NCBI GenBank assembly: GCA_945788545.1 | Contig: CALZMK010000028.1 | Span: forward strand, 1 to 10,214 | Reading direction: 5' to 3' | DNA: 10,214 nucleotides | DNA from: an uncultured Prevotella sp. | Lineage (GTDB): Bacteria > Bacteroidota > Bacteroidia > Bacteroidales > Bacteroidaceae | In this document: in pieces, positions 1-7,387 of the stretch | Numbering within the stretch: position 1 is the first letter of the stretch | Layout of the letters: each line of letters opens with the position of its first letter | The notes under the pieces: generated by a model | What the model saw: only the letters and a program-made list of their open reading frames with translations | What the model was told of the DNA's origin: nothing | Database searches by the model: none | Translations under genes and position numbers: made by a program

Positions 1-741
1 GTCGAATGCTCCTCCACATACAAACAGGATATTGCGCGTATCAACATGAATATAGTCCTGGTCGGGATGCTTGCGGCCACCCTTTGGTGGGACATTCACA
101 ACTGTGCCCTCAAGGAGTTTGAGCATGGATTGCTGAACTCCCTCGCCACTGACATCACGAGTGATTGAGGGGTTGTCGCCCTTGCGTGCAATCTTGTCGA
201 TCTCGTCGATGAAAACGATACCGCGCTGGGCTGCATCCACATCATAATCAGCCACTTGGAGCAGGCGCGACAATATACTCTCAACATCCTCACCTACATA
301 TCCCGCCTCGGTGAATACCGTGGCATCGACAATGGTGAATGGCACATCGAGCAATTTGGCAATGGTGCGGGCAAGGAGAGTCTTACCGGTACCTGTGCTT
401 CCCACCATTATTATATTACTCTTCTCGATCTCCACTCCGTCGGGATCTTCCGGTTGCTTGAGGCGCTTGTAGTGATTATATACGGCAACGGAAAGAAAGC
501 GCTTGGCATCTTCCTGACCAATCACGTATTGGTCGAGATATGCCTTTATCTCCTTGGGCTTTGGCACCTTGAGGGCCTTGGCTGCCTTCTCGTCCTTCTT
601 CTTCATTGCACCAACCGCCGACTCTTGCAATATTCTGTATGCCTGCTCGGTACAATTATTACAGATATTGCCGTTAAGGCCAGTTATAAGCAACTGTACA
701 TCCTTCTCACTGCGACCGCAGAAACTACATGTTTTCCTCAT
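1..741 (-). CDS. clpX: ClpX, ATPase subunit of ClpXP protease (3' end outside window)
   Basis: ClpX is a AAA+ unfoldase that recognises substrates and threads them into the ClpP chamber in the cytosol. The visible 247 residues run from the N-terminus to past Walker B; the family is usually a little over 400 residues, so the C-terminal part lies beyond position 1. The zinc-binding domain has four cysteines (C5, C8, C27, C30). Walker A is GSTGTGKT (114-121), the pore loop is GYVG (147-150), and Walker B is IVFIDE (175-180). I place the start at 741; an ATG one codon upstream (744) is equally possible. The gene overlaps the 3' end of clpP by 17-20 bases, so the two are almost certainly co-transcribed and may be translationally coupled. 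No frameshift is seen in the visible part. Confidence 0.97.
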   Translation of the reverse strand, partial: MRKTCSFCGRSEKDVQLLITGLNGNICNNCTEQAYRILQESAVGAMKKKDEKAAKALKVPKPKEIKAYLDQYVIGQEDAKRFLSVAVYNHYKRLKQPEDPDGVEIEKSNIIMVGSTGTGKTLLARTIAKLLDVPFTIVDATVFTEAGYVGEDVESILSRLLQVADYDVDAAQRGIVFIDEIDKIARKGDNPSITRDVSGEGVQQSMLKLLEGTVVNVPPKGGRKHPDQDYIHVDTRNILFVCGGAFD

Positions 742-1408
742 CATTCTTCTTTCTTATCAATACCTTGTCTATCATTCCATACTCGCGTGCTTCTTCTGCA
801 GTCATCCAATAATTACGGTCGGAGTCATTCCACACCTTCTCGAATGGAGTATGTGAGTGATTTGAGATAATGGTATAGAGTTCCTTCTTGAACTTCATTA
901 TCTCCTTTGCCTCGATTTCGATATCGGAGGCTTGTCCCTGGACACCGCCAAGGGGCTGGTGGATCATCACGCGACTATGAGGAAGGGCTGAACGCTTGCC
1001 TTCCTGACCTGCCACGAGAAGCACGGCACCCATTGAGGCTGCCATACCAGTACAGATGGTAGCAACATCGCTGCTGATAAACTGCATTGTGTCGTAGATA
1101 CCCAATCCTGCAGTAACACTTCCACCAGGGGAATTGATATATATGGAGATGTCCTTGCCCGGATCTACAGAGTCGAGATAGAGCAACTGTGCCTGAAGGG
1201 TATTGGCGGTGTAATCGTCAATCTGTGTCCCAAGGAATATGATGCGGTCCATCATAAGGCGCGAGAACACGTCCATCTGGGTAACATTAAGTTGTCTCTC
1301 CTCCAATATATATGGGTTGAGATACTGGGCTTGCTGGCTCACTACATCATCCAAGACCATCCCGTTTATACCGAGATGCTTGGTAGCATATTTTCTAAAA
1401 TCATTCAT
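725..1408 (-). CDS. clpP: ClpP, ATP-dependent protease proteolytic subunit
   Basis: ClpP forms the barrel-shaped serine protease that degrades proteins fed in by ClpX. The product is 227 residues, longer than E. coli ClpP because of an N-terminal extension of the kind seen in Bacteroidetes. The catalytic serine is S125 in GMAASMGA and the catalytic histidine is H150 in VMIHQP. The oxyanion/strand region INSPGGSV is at 91-98. The third triad position, Asp171 in E. coli, aligns without gaps to N199 ([13 protein letters not shown]), so the triad reads Ser-His-Asn. This is one base away from Asp; see findings. The gene lies between tig and clpX, the common tig-clpP-clpX order. It is separated from tig by 145 bases holding an inverted repeat and possible promoter sequences, so clpP may be expressed apart from tig. 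Confidence 0.97.
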   Translation of the reverse strand: MNDFRKYATKHLGINGMVLDDVVSQQAQYLNPYILEERQLNVTQMDVFSRLMMDRIIFLGTQIDDYTANTLQAQLLYLDSVDPGKDISIYINSPGGSVTAGLGIYDTMQFISSDVATICTGMAASMGAVLLVAGQEGKRSALPHSRVMIHQPLGGVQGQASDIEIEAKEIMKFKKELYTIISNHSHTPFEKVWNDSDRNYWMTAEEAREYGMIDKVLIRKKNDEENM

Positions 1409-1422
1409 AATCTTATATGTTT

Positions 1423-1455
1423 CAAATCATTTTTTACGTATAATATATTGACAAA
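1423..1455 (-). promoter_or_regulatory. possible clpP promoter
   Basis: Read on the minus strand, TTTG (1455-1452) is followed after 21 bases by ATGATTTG (1430-1423), a near match to the Bacteroidetes -7 box TAnnTTTG. The predicted transcript would have a very short leader before the clpP ATG at 1408. An alternative exact -7 match, TATTTTTG, lies at 1459-1452, but it has no -33 TTTG upstream and overlaps the arm of the inverted repeat. Neither reading is secure. Confidence 0.3.
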
Positions 1456-1529
1456 AATAGAAGGCTATCGACCTTTTCATTTCGTTCGTGGAACAAAATT
1501 AATAAAAAAAGTCGATAACCTTCTATTTT
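1454..1529 (-). terminator. long inverted repeat, probable tig terminator
   Basis: Two 19-base arms, AAAATAGAAGGCTATCGAC (1454-1472) and GTCGATAACCTTCTATTTT (1511-1529), are complementary except for one position that forms a G-U wobble. The 38-base spacer holds a small GTTC/GAAC hairpin (1484-1494). On the minus strand the outer stem lies about 25 bases past the tig stop and ends in a run of T, as expected for an intrinsic terminator or attenuator ahead of clpP. The long loop is unusual for a simple terminator, so a regulatory or mobile-repeat origin remains possible. Confidence 0.6.
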
Positions 1530-1553
1530 ATGAGGTTTTTTTCCTAAAAAATC

Positions 1554-2918
1554 TTATTTTTCTGACATTAACTTGTTAAACTCGTCCAAAGTGACGGTTT
1601 TTTCATTCAATTTAACTACTTTTTTGAGTGCTTCGGCAAGTTTTACATCAGATGCGCGCTCAACATATGAATCGAGATTTTTCTCTTCCTTCATAATCTG
1701 CTGAACATAGTTGTCGAGATACTCGTCGGGCACATTGCTCATGCCGTACTGGGCAAACTGCATGCGGGCAACATCCTTGCAAACCTTAAGTACGTCTTCC
1801 TTCTCAACCTTGATATTGTTGGCCTTGAGAAGTTCGTTCTTGATAAGGCTCCACTTAAGTTCGTTGACACTGGCGGCAAAGTTATCCTCGATAAACTTGT
1901 CGTCCTTGTCGGGGTTGTTGCTCTTCATAATGCGCTTGAGAAGCTCATCGGGGAAGGTGACCTCACCAACCTTGTTCTCGGCATACTTGCGAACGTCGAG
2001 CATAAACTTGAACTCCTCGTCGTTGGCAAACTGACCCTTGATTGAATCAGCCACCTTCTGGCGGAAGTCTGCCTCGTCCTTCACGTTGCCCTCGCCATAT
2101 ACCTGGTCGAAAAGCTCCTGGTTGACATCGGCCTTGACAAAACGCGACACCTCGGTGACGAGGTATGTGAAATCTGACTCAAGAGCCTCTGCCTGCTCAT
2201 CACTAATCTTGAGAAGAGACTTGATCTCGGCATTGCTCTCGGGATATGCCTTCTTGGGATTGAAAGTGATGACACTACCCACCTTGGCTCCGTCGAACAA
2301 TTTCTGCTGGTCTTCCACCTTAATATATTCAGGCATCAACACTGCCTGCTCAACTACAATACCGTCTTCCTTGGCATTGCCTTCGGCATCAAGCTCACGC
2401 AGGTCACCCTTGAGCATATCATTCTGTGAGGCATCATAGTCATCCACCTTGTCATAGTGACCTGAGCGGCTTCTGAACATGTCGATCTGCTGGTCAACCA
2501 ACTTGTCGTCAACCTCGATTGAATAATGGTCAATCTCGTCATTGCCGTTGATCTCAATGTTGATCTCAGGAGCAACGGCGATATCGAAGATAAACTCGAA
2601 AGGACCGTCTTTCTCCAAATCCTGCTCAACCTGGGCAGCATTGGACATAGGAGCACCAAGCATGGCAATCTTGTTGTCAATGATATAGCCATTGAGCTTT
2701 TCACCCAAAACCTTATTGATAACGTCCATCTTGACCTGCATGCCAAACTGACGTTTAATCATACCCATAGGGGCCTGACCCTTGCGGAAACCGGGGATGT
2801 TGGCCTGCTTGCGATAGTTCTTCAGGGTTTTGTCAACTTCACCCTGATAGTCATCCTTTTCAATGGTGACTTTCAGTACTCCATTGATTTTGTCTGGATT
2901 TTCAAATGAAATATTCAT
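1554..2918 (-). CDS. tig: trigger factor, ribosome-associated chaperone
   Basis: Trigger factor binds the ribosome exit tunnel and shields nascent chains in the cytosol. The 454-residue product has the usual three-domain length. The N-terminal ribosome-binding domain carries the signature loop GFRKG (43-47) within IPGFRKGQAPMGMIKRQFG. The middle region, about 160-255, corresponds to the FKBP-type peptidyl-prolyl isomerase domain but is divergent: it lacks the usual GF-E-L-G pattern, and I cannot pick out the aromatic active-site set. The C-terminal helical arms follow from about 260 to 454. The start at 2918 is supported by the promoter 45-52 bases upstream and by the conserved N-terminus MNISFENPDKINGVLKVTIE. 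The gene precedes clpP and clpX, linking co-translational folding with degradation. Confidence 0.96.
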   Translation of the reverse strand: MNISFENPDKINGVLKVTIEKDDYQGEVDKTLKNYRKQANIPGFRKGQAPMGMIKRQFGMQVKMDVINKVLGEKLNGYIIDNKIAMLGAPMSNAAQVEQDLEKDGPFEFIFDIAVAPEINIEINGNDEIDHYSIEVDDKLVDQQIDMFRSRSGHYDKVDDYDASQNDMLKGDLRELDAEGNAKEDGIVVEQAVLMPEYIKVEDQQKLFDGAKVGSVITFNPKKAYPESNAEIKSLLKISDEQAEALESDFTYLVTEVSRFVKADVNQELFDQVYGEGNVKDEADFRQKVADSIKGQFANDEEFKFMLDVRKYAENKVGEVTFPDELLKRIMKSNNPDKDDKFIEDNFAASVNELKWSLIKNELLKANNIKVEKEDVLKVCKDVARMQFAQYGMSNVPDEYLDNYVQQIMKEEKNLDSYVERASDVKLAEALKKVVKLNEKTVTLDEFNKLMSEK

Positions 2919-2962
2919 CTTTCTTTTTTCTTATATATTATTATGTTATTCAAATTGAGGTG

Positions 2963-2970
2963 CAAAGTTA
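2963..2970 (-). promoter_or_regulatory. tig promoter, -7 box
   Basis: The minus strand reads TAACTTTG, an exact match to the Bacteroidetes -7 consensus TAnnTTTG, within the context TGTAACTTTGCACC. Transcription would start near 2957, giving a leader of about 39 bases, rich in A and T, before the tig ATG. No TTTG is present at the expected -33 spacing, so the call rests on the -7 box. The same extended motif precedes yceD. Confidence 0.65.
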
Positions 2971-3023
2971 CATATAATTGGGCGAATATCTGCATATTTT
3001 GCAGTTTTTAACCTTTTTAATGC

Positions 3024-3839
3024 TCATAATCCGTCATTTTCAGCGGCTTCCTTGGCCTTTCGCTCCTCTTCCATCAACTGGAAATCCTTCTTGCGCAGCA
3101 CAAAACTGTTACTGAGATACTTCTCACGGACAATCTTGTTTTCGGCCAATTCCTCAGGACTTCCCTGAAAGAGAATCCTACCTTCGAAGAGCAGATAGGC
3201 ACGGTCGGTGATACTAAGTGTCTCCTGCACATTATGGTCGGTGATGAGAATACCTATGTTTCGGTCCTTGAGCTTCCAAACTATCTGCTGGATATCCTCA
3301 ACGGCTATAGGATCGACACCGGCAAAGGGTTCGTCGAGCATAATAAACTTAGGGTCGATGGCAAGGCAACGGGCAATCTCGGTGCGGCGGCGCTCGCCAC
3401 CAGACAACTGGTCGCCCTTGTTCTTGCGCACTTTCTGCAGTCGGAACTCAGCTATCAGACTCTCAAGCTTTTCAAGTTGGTAGGAGCGGGGCTTGCCTGT
3501 CATCTCAAGCACGGACATGATATTGTCCTCAACACTCATCTTGCGGAACACGCTCGCCTCCTGTGCCAAATATCCAATACCGGCACGGGCACGCTTATAT
3601 ACAGGGAACTTGGTGATATCGAGGTCGTCGAGGTAGATATGTCCGGCATTAGGGACAATCAAACCGGTGGTCATATAAAACGACGTGGTCTTGCCAGCAC
3701 CATTTGGGCCAAGCAATCCAACTATCTCGCCTTGCTTCACATTGATGGAAACATCATTGACTACAGTACGCTTTCCATACTGCTTAACCAAGCCTTCAGT
3801 GCGGAGCACCATGCACTCTTTTGTTGTATTTTCGTCCAT
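3024..3839 (-). CDS. lptB: LptB, ATPase of the LPS export ABC transporter
   Basis: LptB hydrolyses ATP at the inner face of the cytoplasmic membrane to drive LPS out through LptF/LptG and the LptC-A-D bridge. With the chosen start the protein is 271 residues. Walker A is GPNGAGKT (44-51), the Q-loop glutamine is Q93, the signature is LSGGERRR (145-152), Walker B is FIMLDEP (165-171, E170), and the switch histidine is H202. The stretch [20 protein letters not shown] is typical of LptB. The tail after about 250 is highly charged. The reading frame stays open up to 3923, but those upstream codons cover the promoter (3861-3891), so 3839 is preferred. An internal ATG at 3812 (residue 10), preceded by AAAGAG, is an alternative. 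The gene diverges from mlaE; lptF, lptG and lptC are not in this window. Confidence 0.95.
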   Translation of the reverse strand: MDENTTKECMVLRTEGLVKQYGKRTVVNDVSINVKQGEIVGLLGPNGAGKTTSFYMTTGLIVPNAGHIYLDDLDITKFPVYKRARAGIGYLAQEASVFRKMSVEDNIMSVLEMTGKPRSYQLEKLESLIAEFRLQKVRKNKGDQLSGGERRRTEIARCLAIDPKFIMLDEPFAGVDPIAVEDIQQIVWKLKDRNIGILITDHNVQETLSITDRAYLLFEGRILFQGSPEELAENKIVREKYLSNSFVLRKKDFQLMEEERKAKEAAENDGL

Positions 3840-3860
3840 TACATTATATAAATATGGCTG

Positions 3861-3891
3861 CAAAGGTAGTGTAAAAGTCGGAAATAACAAA
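3861..3891 (-). promoter_or_regulatory. lptB promoter (-33 and -7)
   Basis: On the minus strand, TTTG (3891-3888) is separated by 19 bases from TACCTTTG (3868-3861), a full match to the two-part Bacteroidetes housekeeping promoter. The predicted start is near 3854, leaving about 15 bases of leader before the ATG at 3839. This position also rules out the longer lptB open frame. The -33 box sits 16 bp from that of the divergent mlaE promoter. Confidence 0.75.
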
Positions 3892-3907
3892 ATAATTTGG
3901 TTTTTTT

Positions 3908-3938
3908 TTTGTATTGTCTGCAACTTTCTGTAACTTTG
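3908..3938 (+). promoter_or_regulatory. mlaEF promoter (-33 and -7)
   Basis: TTTG (3908-3911) is followed after 19 bases by TAACTTTG (3931-3938), exact matches to both parts of the Bacteroidetes consensus. The predicted start near 3945 gives a short leader containing AAAGAAAAATATT before the mlaE ATG at 3962. The -33 box is the end of a ten-T tract (3901-3910). The -7 box lies in the second copy of a near-perfect 10-base tandem repeat (3918-3937). Confidence 0.8.
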
Positions 3939-3961
3939 TACCCGATTTAAAGAAAAATATT

Positions 3962-4708
3962 ATGTTAATAACGAAATCTTTGACCTCATTCGGTAAGTAT
4001 CTCATACTGATGGGGCGAACATTCCAACGTCCGGAAAGGTTCAGGATGTTCTTTAAGGAATATGTGAAAGAGATGGCAAAACTGGGTGTCAATTCCATTG
4101 GCATCGTACTACTAATTTCTTTCTTTATTGGTGCGGTGATTTGCATCCAAATGAAACTGAACATACAAAGTCCATGGATGCCAAGATGGGTGACTGGATA
4201 CACCACGAGGGAAATCATGCTTCTTGAGTTCTCCTCGTCTATCATGTGTCTTATCCTCGCCGGAAAGGTGGGGTCGAACATCGCATCGGAAATCGGAACA
4301 ATGAGGGTGACACAACAGATTGACGCCCTTGATATCATGGGAGTAAATTCGGCATGTTATCTGATTCTGCCAAAGGTGCTCGGCCTAATCACAATCATGC
4401 CTTTCCTGGTGATATTCAGTTCGGCATCAGGCATCTTGGGAGCTTACGGTACGGCTTACATCGGGCAGGTGCTTCTGCCCGACGACCTTACTCTCGGACT
4501 ACAGCACAGCTTCAACTCGTGGTTTGTATGGATGAGTATCATCAAGAGTCTGTTCTTTGCGTTCATAATATCAAGCGTACCTTCTTATTTCGGATATACG
4601 GTTGAAGGTGGTTCGGTGAATGTGGGAAAAGCAAGTACGGATGCCGTTGTTACGAGCAGTGTCCTTATTCTCTGCTCCGACGTGTTCCTCACACAATTAT
4701 TATCTTAA
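3962..4708 (+). CDS. mlaE: MlaE-family ABC transporter permease
   Basis: This is the membrane permease of an Mla-type (MlaE/Ttg2B) transporter, which moves phospholipids between the outer and inner membranes and helps keep the outer membrane asymmetric. The product is 248 residues. Hydrophobic segments are seen at about 42-63, 85-104, 134-162, 188-212 and 226-246. The family core AGKVGSNIASEIGTMRVTQQ (100-119), followed by DALDIMGVN, and the C-terminal GYTVEGGSVNVGKASTDAVV (211-230) are both present. The ATG at 3962 is chosen because the -7 box at 3931-3938 lies inside the open frame that begins at 3914. mlaF follows after 12 bases. No MCE-domain MlaD or periplasmic MlaC gene is adjacent, so the substrate-binding partner must be encoded elsewhere. 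Direction of transport in this organism is inferred from the family. Confidence 0.92.
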   Translation: MLITKSLTSFGKYLILMGRTFQRPERFRMFFKEYVKEMAKLGVNSIGIVLLISFFIGAVICIQMKLNIQSPWMPRWVTGYTTREIMLLEFSSSIMCLILAGKVGSNIASEIGTMRVTQQIDALDIMGVNSACYLILPKVLGLITIMPFLVIFSSASGILGAYGTAYIGQVLLPDDLTLGLQHSFNSWFVWMSIIKSLFFAFIISSVPSYFGYTVEGGSVNVGKASTDAVVTSSVLILCSDVFLTQLLS

Positions 4709-4720
4709 TTTCGGATTATT

Positions 4721-5488
4721 ATGATTGAAATACAGAATCTGTGCAAGTCGTTTGGAGACAAGGAGGTGCTGAAGGATATCACTACCACCTTCGAGAACGG
4801 AAAGACGAACCTCATAATAGGACAGAGCGGTTCGGGAAAAACCGTACTGATGAAGAATCTCGTAGGACTTCTCGACCCTACGAGCGGACACGTACTCTAT
4901 GACGGACGTGACTTTGTGTCGATGACTAAAAAGGAGAAAATCACACTGCGACGCGAGATGGGAATGATATTCCAGAGTGCGGCTCTCTTTGACTCGCAAA
5001 CGGTGTTGGAGAATGTGATGTTCCCACTCGACATGTTCTCAAGCATGACTCTTCGTGACAGGATTAAAAGGGCACGCACTTGTCTCGACCGTGTCAATCT
5101 GGTGGATGCTGAGCAAAAATTCCCCGGGGAGATATCAGGCGGTATGCAAAAACGTGTGGCTATCGCGCGAGCCATTGCACTCAATCCGCAATACTTGTTC
5201 TGCGACGAACCAAACTCGGGTCTTGACCCAAAGACTTCCCTCGTCATCGACGAACTACTTCACAGTATCACAAAGGAATATAATATTACCACCATCATCA
5301 ATACCCATGACATGAACTCGGTGATGGGTATCGGGGAAAATATCATTTTCATATACGAAGGACACAAAGAATGGCAAGGACAAAGCAAGGATATTATGGG
5401 AACTGACAATCAGAAACTTGCCGACTTCATATTTGCCAGCGACTTGCTGAAGAAAATGAGAAGCACTTATATGGAAAAAATAAAATAG
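4721..5488 (+). CDS. mlaF: MlaF-family ABC transporter ATPase
   Basis: This is the cytoplasmic ATPase partner of the upstream MlaE permease. The 255-residue product has Walker A GQSGSGKT (34-41), a Q-loop glutamine at Q85 (MGMIFQSAALFDSQTV, a pattern typical of MlaF), signature ISGGMQKRVA (138-147), Walker B YLFCDEP (158-164, E163) and switch histidine H196. The methionine and lysine in SGGMQKR match the MlaF/Ttg2A branch rather than importer ATPases. The ATG at 4721 lies 12 bases after the mlaE stop, so the two form one transcription unit, ended by the hairpin at about 5506-5566. The last residues after about 235 form a charged tail. Confidence 0.93.
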   Translation: MIEIQNLCKSFGDKEVLKDITTTFENGKTNLIIGQSGSGKTVLMKNLVGLLDPTSGHVLYDGRDFVSMTKKEKITLRREMGMIFQSAALFDSQTVLENVMFPLDMFSSMTLRDRIKRARTCLDRVNLVDAEQKFPGEISGGMQKRVAIARAIALNPQYLFCDEPNSGLDPKTSLVIDELLHSITKEYNITTIINTHDMNSVMGIGENIIFIYEGHKEWQGQSKDIMGTDNQKLADFIFASDLLKKMRSTYMEKIK

Positions 5489-5499
5489 AGATAATAGAT

Positions 5500-5566
5500 A
5501 AAAATAACAGAGCCACAAAGGCACTGAGGACTCTTTTATCCCAGTGTCATTGTGGCTCTGTTTTTT
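5500..5566. terminator. bidirectional intrinsic terminator
   Basis: AACAGAGCCACAA (5506-5518) pairs perfectly with TTGTGGCTCTGTT (5550-5562), and inside it CACTG (5522-5526) pairs with CAGTG (5542-5546). On the plus strand the stem runs into six T (5561-5566), ending mlaEF. On the minus strand it is followed by TTATTTTTA, ending the era-der-lipoprotein transcripts. It sits exactly between the convergent stop codons. Confidence 0.9.
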
Positions 5567-5586
5567 ATATCAAGTCGTCAATCTTG

Positions 5587-5985
5587 TCACTTCATCTTCC
5601 AGACTCCGTTGTCTTCAACCATAGGGACGACGATTTCCTCATTCACACTATCACCAAAACATAGTGTAAGGAATACATTGGTGACCTTTGTCACACTGTC
5701 TGTCTTTGCCGTGACAATATTCACGCCATTTATTCCCTGATGCTGCTTTTTCTGCTCAAGGATATATTGCTTGGCATTCACAACGAGCTGCTCTCGATAA
5801 TGAGGAGGCAAACTGTCGGTGCCTACGAAACCAGCGGAGAAAAAAGCATAGCCGCCAGCCAACAAACTGTCGTAGTACTCTTTTGCCGCTTTGGCAGCAT
5901 AATCCTCACGACTTGGCCCATTGTCTCCGCCGCATGATGCGAATAGAGACATCATCACCGCAATAATTATTAGTATATGTCTCAT
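5587..5985 (-). CDS. small putative lipoprotein, DUF4878/NTF2-like type
   Basis: The 132-residue product starts with a classic lipoprotein signal: M-R-H, a hydrophobic stretch at 4-16, then FASC with the modifiable cysteine at C18. The mature protein would be membrane-anchored. After C18 comes a short GGDNGPSRED linker, then about 105 residues: an amphipathic helix (EDYAAKAAKEYYDSLLAGGY), a tyrosine-rich middle, and alternating strand-like segments ending in NGVWKMK. This pattern resembles small DUF4878 or NTF2-like lipoproteins of Bacteroidetes. That family assignment is from pattern memory and is moderate at best; no function is known to me. The ATG follows a heptamer repeat array directly, and the gene lies 53 bases after der, probably on the same transcript. 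Confidence 0.8.
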   Translation of the reverse strand: MRHILIIIAVMMSLFASCGGDNGPSREDYAAKAAKEYYDSLLAGGYAFFSAGFVGTDSLPPHYREQLVVNAKQYILEQKKQHQGINGVNIVTAKTDSVTKVTNVFLTLCFGDSVNEEIVVPMVEDNGVWKMK

Positions 5986-6027
5986 CCCTAATCCCTAATT
6001 CCTAATTCCTAATTCCTAATTCCTAAT
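5986..6027. repeat. six-unit heptamer tandem repeat after der
   Basis: Plus-strand units are CCCTAAT, CCCTAAT and four TCCTAAT (minus strand ATTAGGA/ATTAGGG). The array fills most of the 53 bases between the der stop and the lipoprotein ATG, and abuts that ATG. On the sense strand it places AGGG seven bases before the start codon, so it could serve as a ribosome-binding sequence. A sister array lies at 7388-7429. Confidence 0.95.
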
Positions 6028-6038
6028 TAAGATAACTT

Positions 6039-7352
6039 CTACTTTTGTCGTATGAAGATATTGATAGGAGTACCCGAAAGATCCCAGTTGTCACGAATCT
6101 TGTTTTCGAGGAATCTCTTGTAGGGCTCTTTTATATACTGCGGAAGGTTGGCGTAGAACACAAAAGAAGGAATCTGCGTGTTTGGCAGCTGAGAACAGTA
6201 TTTTATCTTGATATACTTTCCCTTGATTGATGGTGGTGGATATGCTTCCACTAAAGGCAGCATAACCTCATTCAATTTTGTCGTTCCAATCTTAGCCTTA
6301 CGATGCAGATACACTTCCTTGGCAGTCTCAAGCACCTTGAAGATGCGCTGCTTGGTGAGTGCCGAGGCAAATACTATGGGGAAATCGGTGAAGGGCGCCA
6401 TACGATTGCGTATCGCATCAGTAAAGGTGTCGATGACCTTCTGCGACTTCTCCTCCACAAGATCCCACTTATTTACAACTACCACAAGACTCTTATTGTT
6501 CTTCTGGATAAGTTGGAAGATATTCATGTCCTGGGATTCTATTCCTCGGGTGGCATCAAGCATCAAGATACATACATCACTATTCTCGATGGCACGTATG
6601 GAACGCATGACACTATAGAACTCCAAGTCCTCGGTCACCTTGTTCTTTCTACGGATACCTGCCGTATCTACAAGATAGAAGTCAAAGCCAAACTTATCGT
6701 ATCTGGTGTAAATACTGTCACGTGTTGTACCGGCAATCTCTGTAACGATATTACGATCCTCACCTATGAAGGCATTAATTATACTGCTCTTACCCGCATT
6801 GGGGCGACCTACTACGGCAAAGCGGGGTATGCCCTCCTCAAGGATTTCAGAGTTATCCGGCTTCAACTTCTCAAGCACCAAATCAAGTAAATCACCTGTT
6901 CCACTGCCCGTTGCTGCAGAAATGCAATAAGGATCTCCCAAGCCCAACTTATAGAACTCGGCAGCATAATATTGCTCAATATTGTTGTCAGCCTTATTGG
7001 CTACAAGAATTACAGGAAGTTTTGTGCGCCTCAGAATTTGGGCAACATCCTCATCCAGGTCGGTCACACCATTATGAACATCCACAAGGAAGAGTACAAG
7101 GTCGGCCTCTTCGGTGGCAATTACCACTTGTTTGCGTATTTCCTCCTCGAAAACATCGTCTGAGTTTACAACCCATCCCCCAGTATCCACTACCGAGAAC
7201 TCACGGCCACACCATTCGCACTTGCCATACTGGCGGTCGCGTGTCGTACCGGCTTCGTCACTGACTATCGCCTTGCGGGAATTGGTCAGTCGATTGAAAA
7301 GAGTCGATTTGCCCACATTGGGCCGTCCGACAATTGCTACTAAGTTTCCCAT
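6039..7352 (-). CDS. der: Der (EngA), tandem-GTPase ribosome assembly factor
   Basis: Der is an essential GTPase with two G domains that acts in late 50S ribosomal subunit assembly. The 437-residue product has the full family architecture. The first G domain has GRPNVGKS (9-16), DTGG (56-59) and NKAD (119-122). The second has GRPNAGKS (182-189), DTAG (229-232) and NKWD (294-297). A KH-like domain occupies about 350-437, ending [16 protein letters not shown] pair (C45, C48) precedes the first DTGG. The start at 7352 gives the expected N-terminus [16 protein letters not shown]. It lies 72 bases after era, with no clear promoter in the gap, so era and der are likely one unit. Heptamer arrays sit on both sides of it. 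Confidence 0.97.
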   Translation of the reverse strand: MGNLVAIVGRPNVGKSTLFNRLTNSRKAIVSDEAGTTRDRQYGKCEWCGREFSVVDTGGWVVNSDDVFEEEIRKQVVIATEEADLVLFLVDVHNGVTDLDEDVAQILRRTKLPVILVANKADNNIEQYYAAEFYKLGLGDPYCISAATGSGTGDLLDLVLEKLKPDNSEILEEGIPRFAVVGRPNAGKSSIINAFIGEDRNIVTEIAGTTRDSIYTRYDKFGFDFYLVDTAGIRRKNKVTEDLEFYSVMRSIRAIENSDVCILMLDATRGIESQDMNIFQLIQKNNKSLVVVVNKWDLVEEKSQKVIDTFTDAIRNRMAPFTDFPIVFASALTKQRIFKVLETAKEVYLHRKAKIGTTKLNEVMLPLVEAYPPPSIKGKYIKIKYCSQLPNTQIPSFVFYANLPQYIKEPYKRFLENKIRDNWDLSGTPINIFIRQK

Positions 7353-7387
7353 TTATTATCAATAATTATATTATTATAAGAATAAAT

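Noticed and set aside
256..870. Long plus-strand open frame (204 codons) opposite clpX and clpP
   Set aside because: It is antisense to two confidently identified genes, and its translation shows no recognisable domain.
2990..3004. Small palindrome CTGCA-TATTT-TGCAG followed by T on the plus strand
   Set aside because: No plus-strand gene precedes it, and on the lptB strand no T run follows, so a terminator call is not supported. The five-base arms may be chance.
3234..3851. Plus-strand open frame (205 codons) opposite lptB
   Set aside because: Shadow of lptB on the other strand; the lptB motifs are complete and in frame.
3840..3923. N-terminal extension of lptB up to an ATG at 3923
   Set aside because: The extension would cover the lptB promoter, and the residues do not match LptB.
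3844..4338. Minus-strand open frame (164 codons) opposite mlaE
   Set aside because: It overlaps both promoters and the well-supported permease gene.
5986..6027. CRISPR-like array
   Set aside because: Units are seven bases with no spacers; this is a simple tandem repeat.
6303..6890. Plus-strand open frame (195 codons) opposite der
   Set aside because: Antisense to the second GTPase and KH-like domains of der, with no domain of its own.
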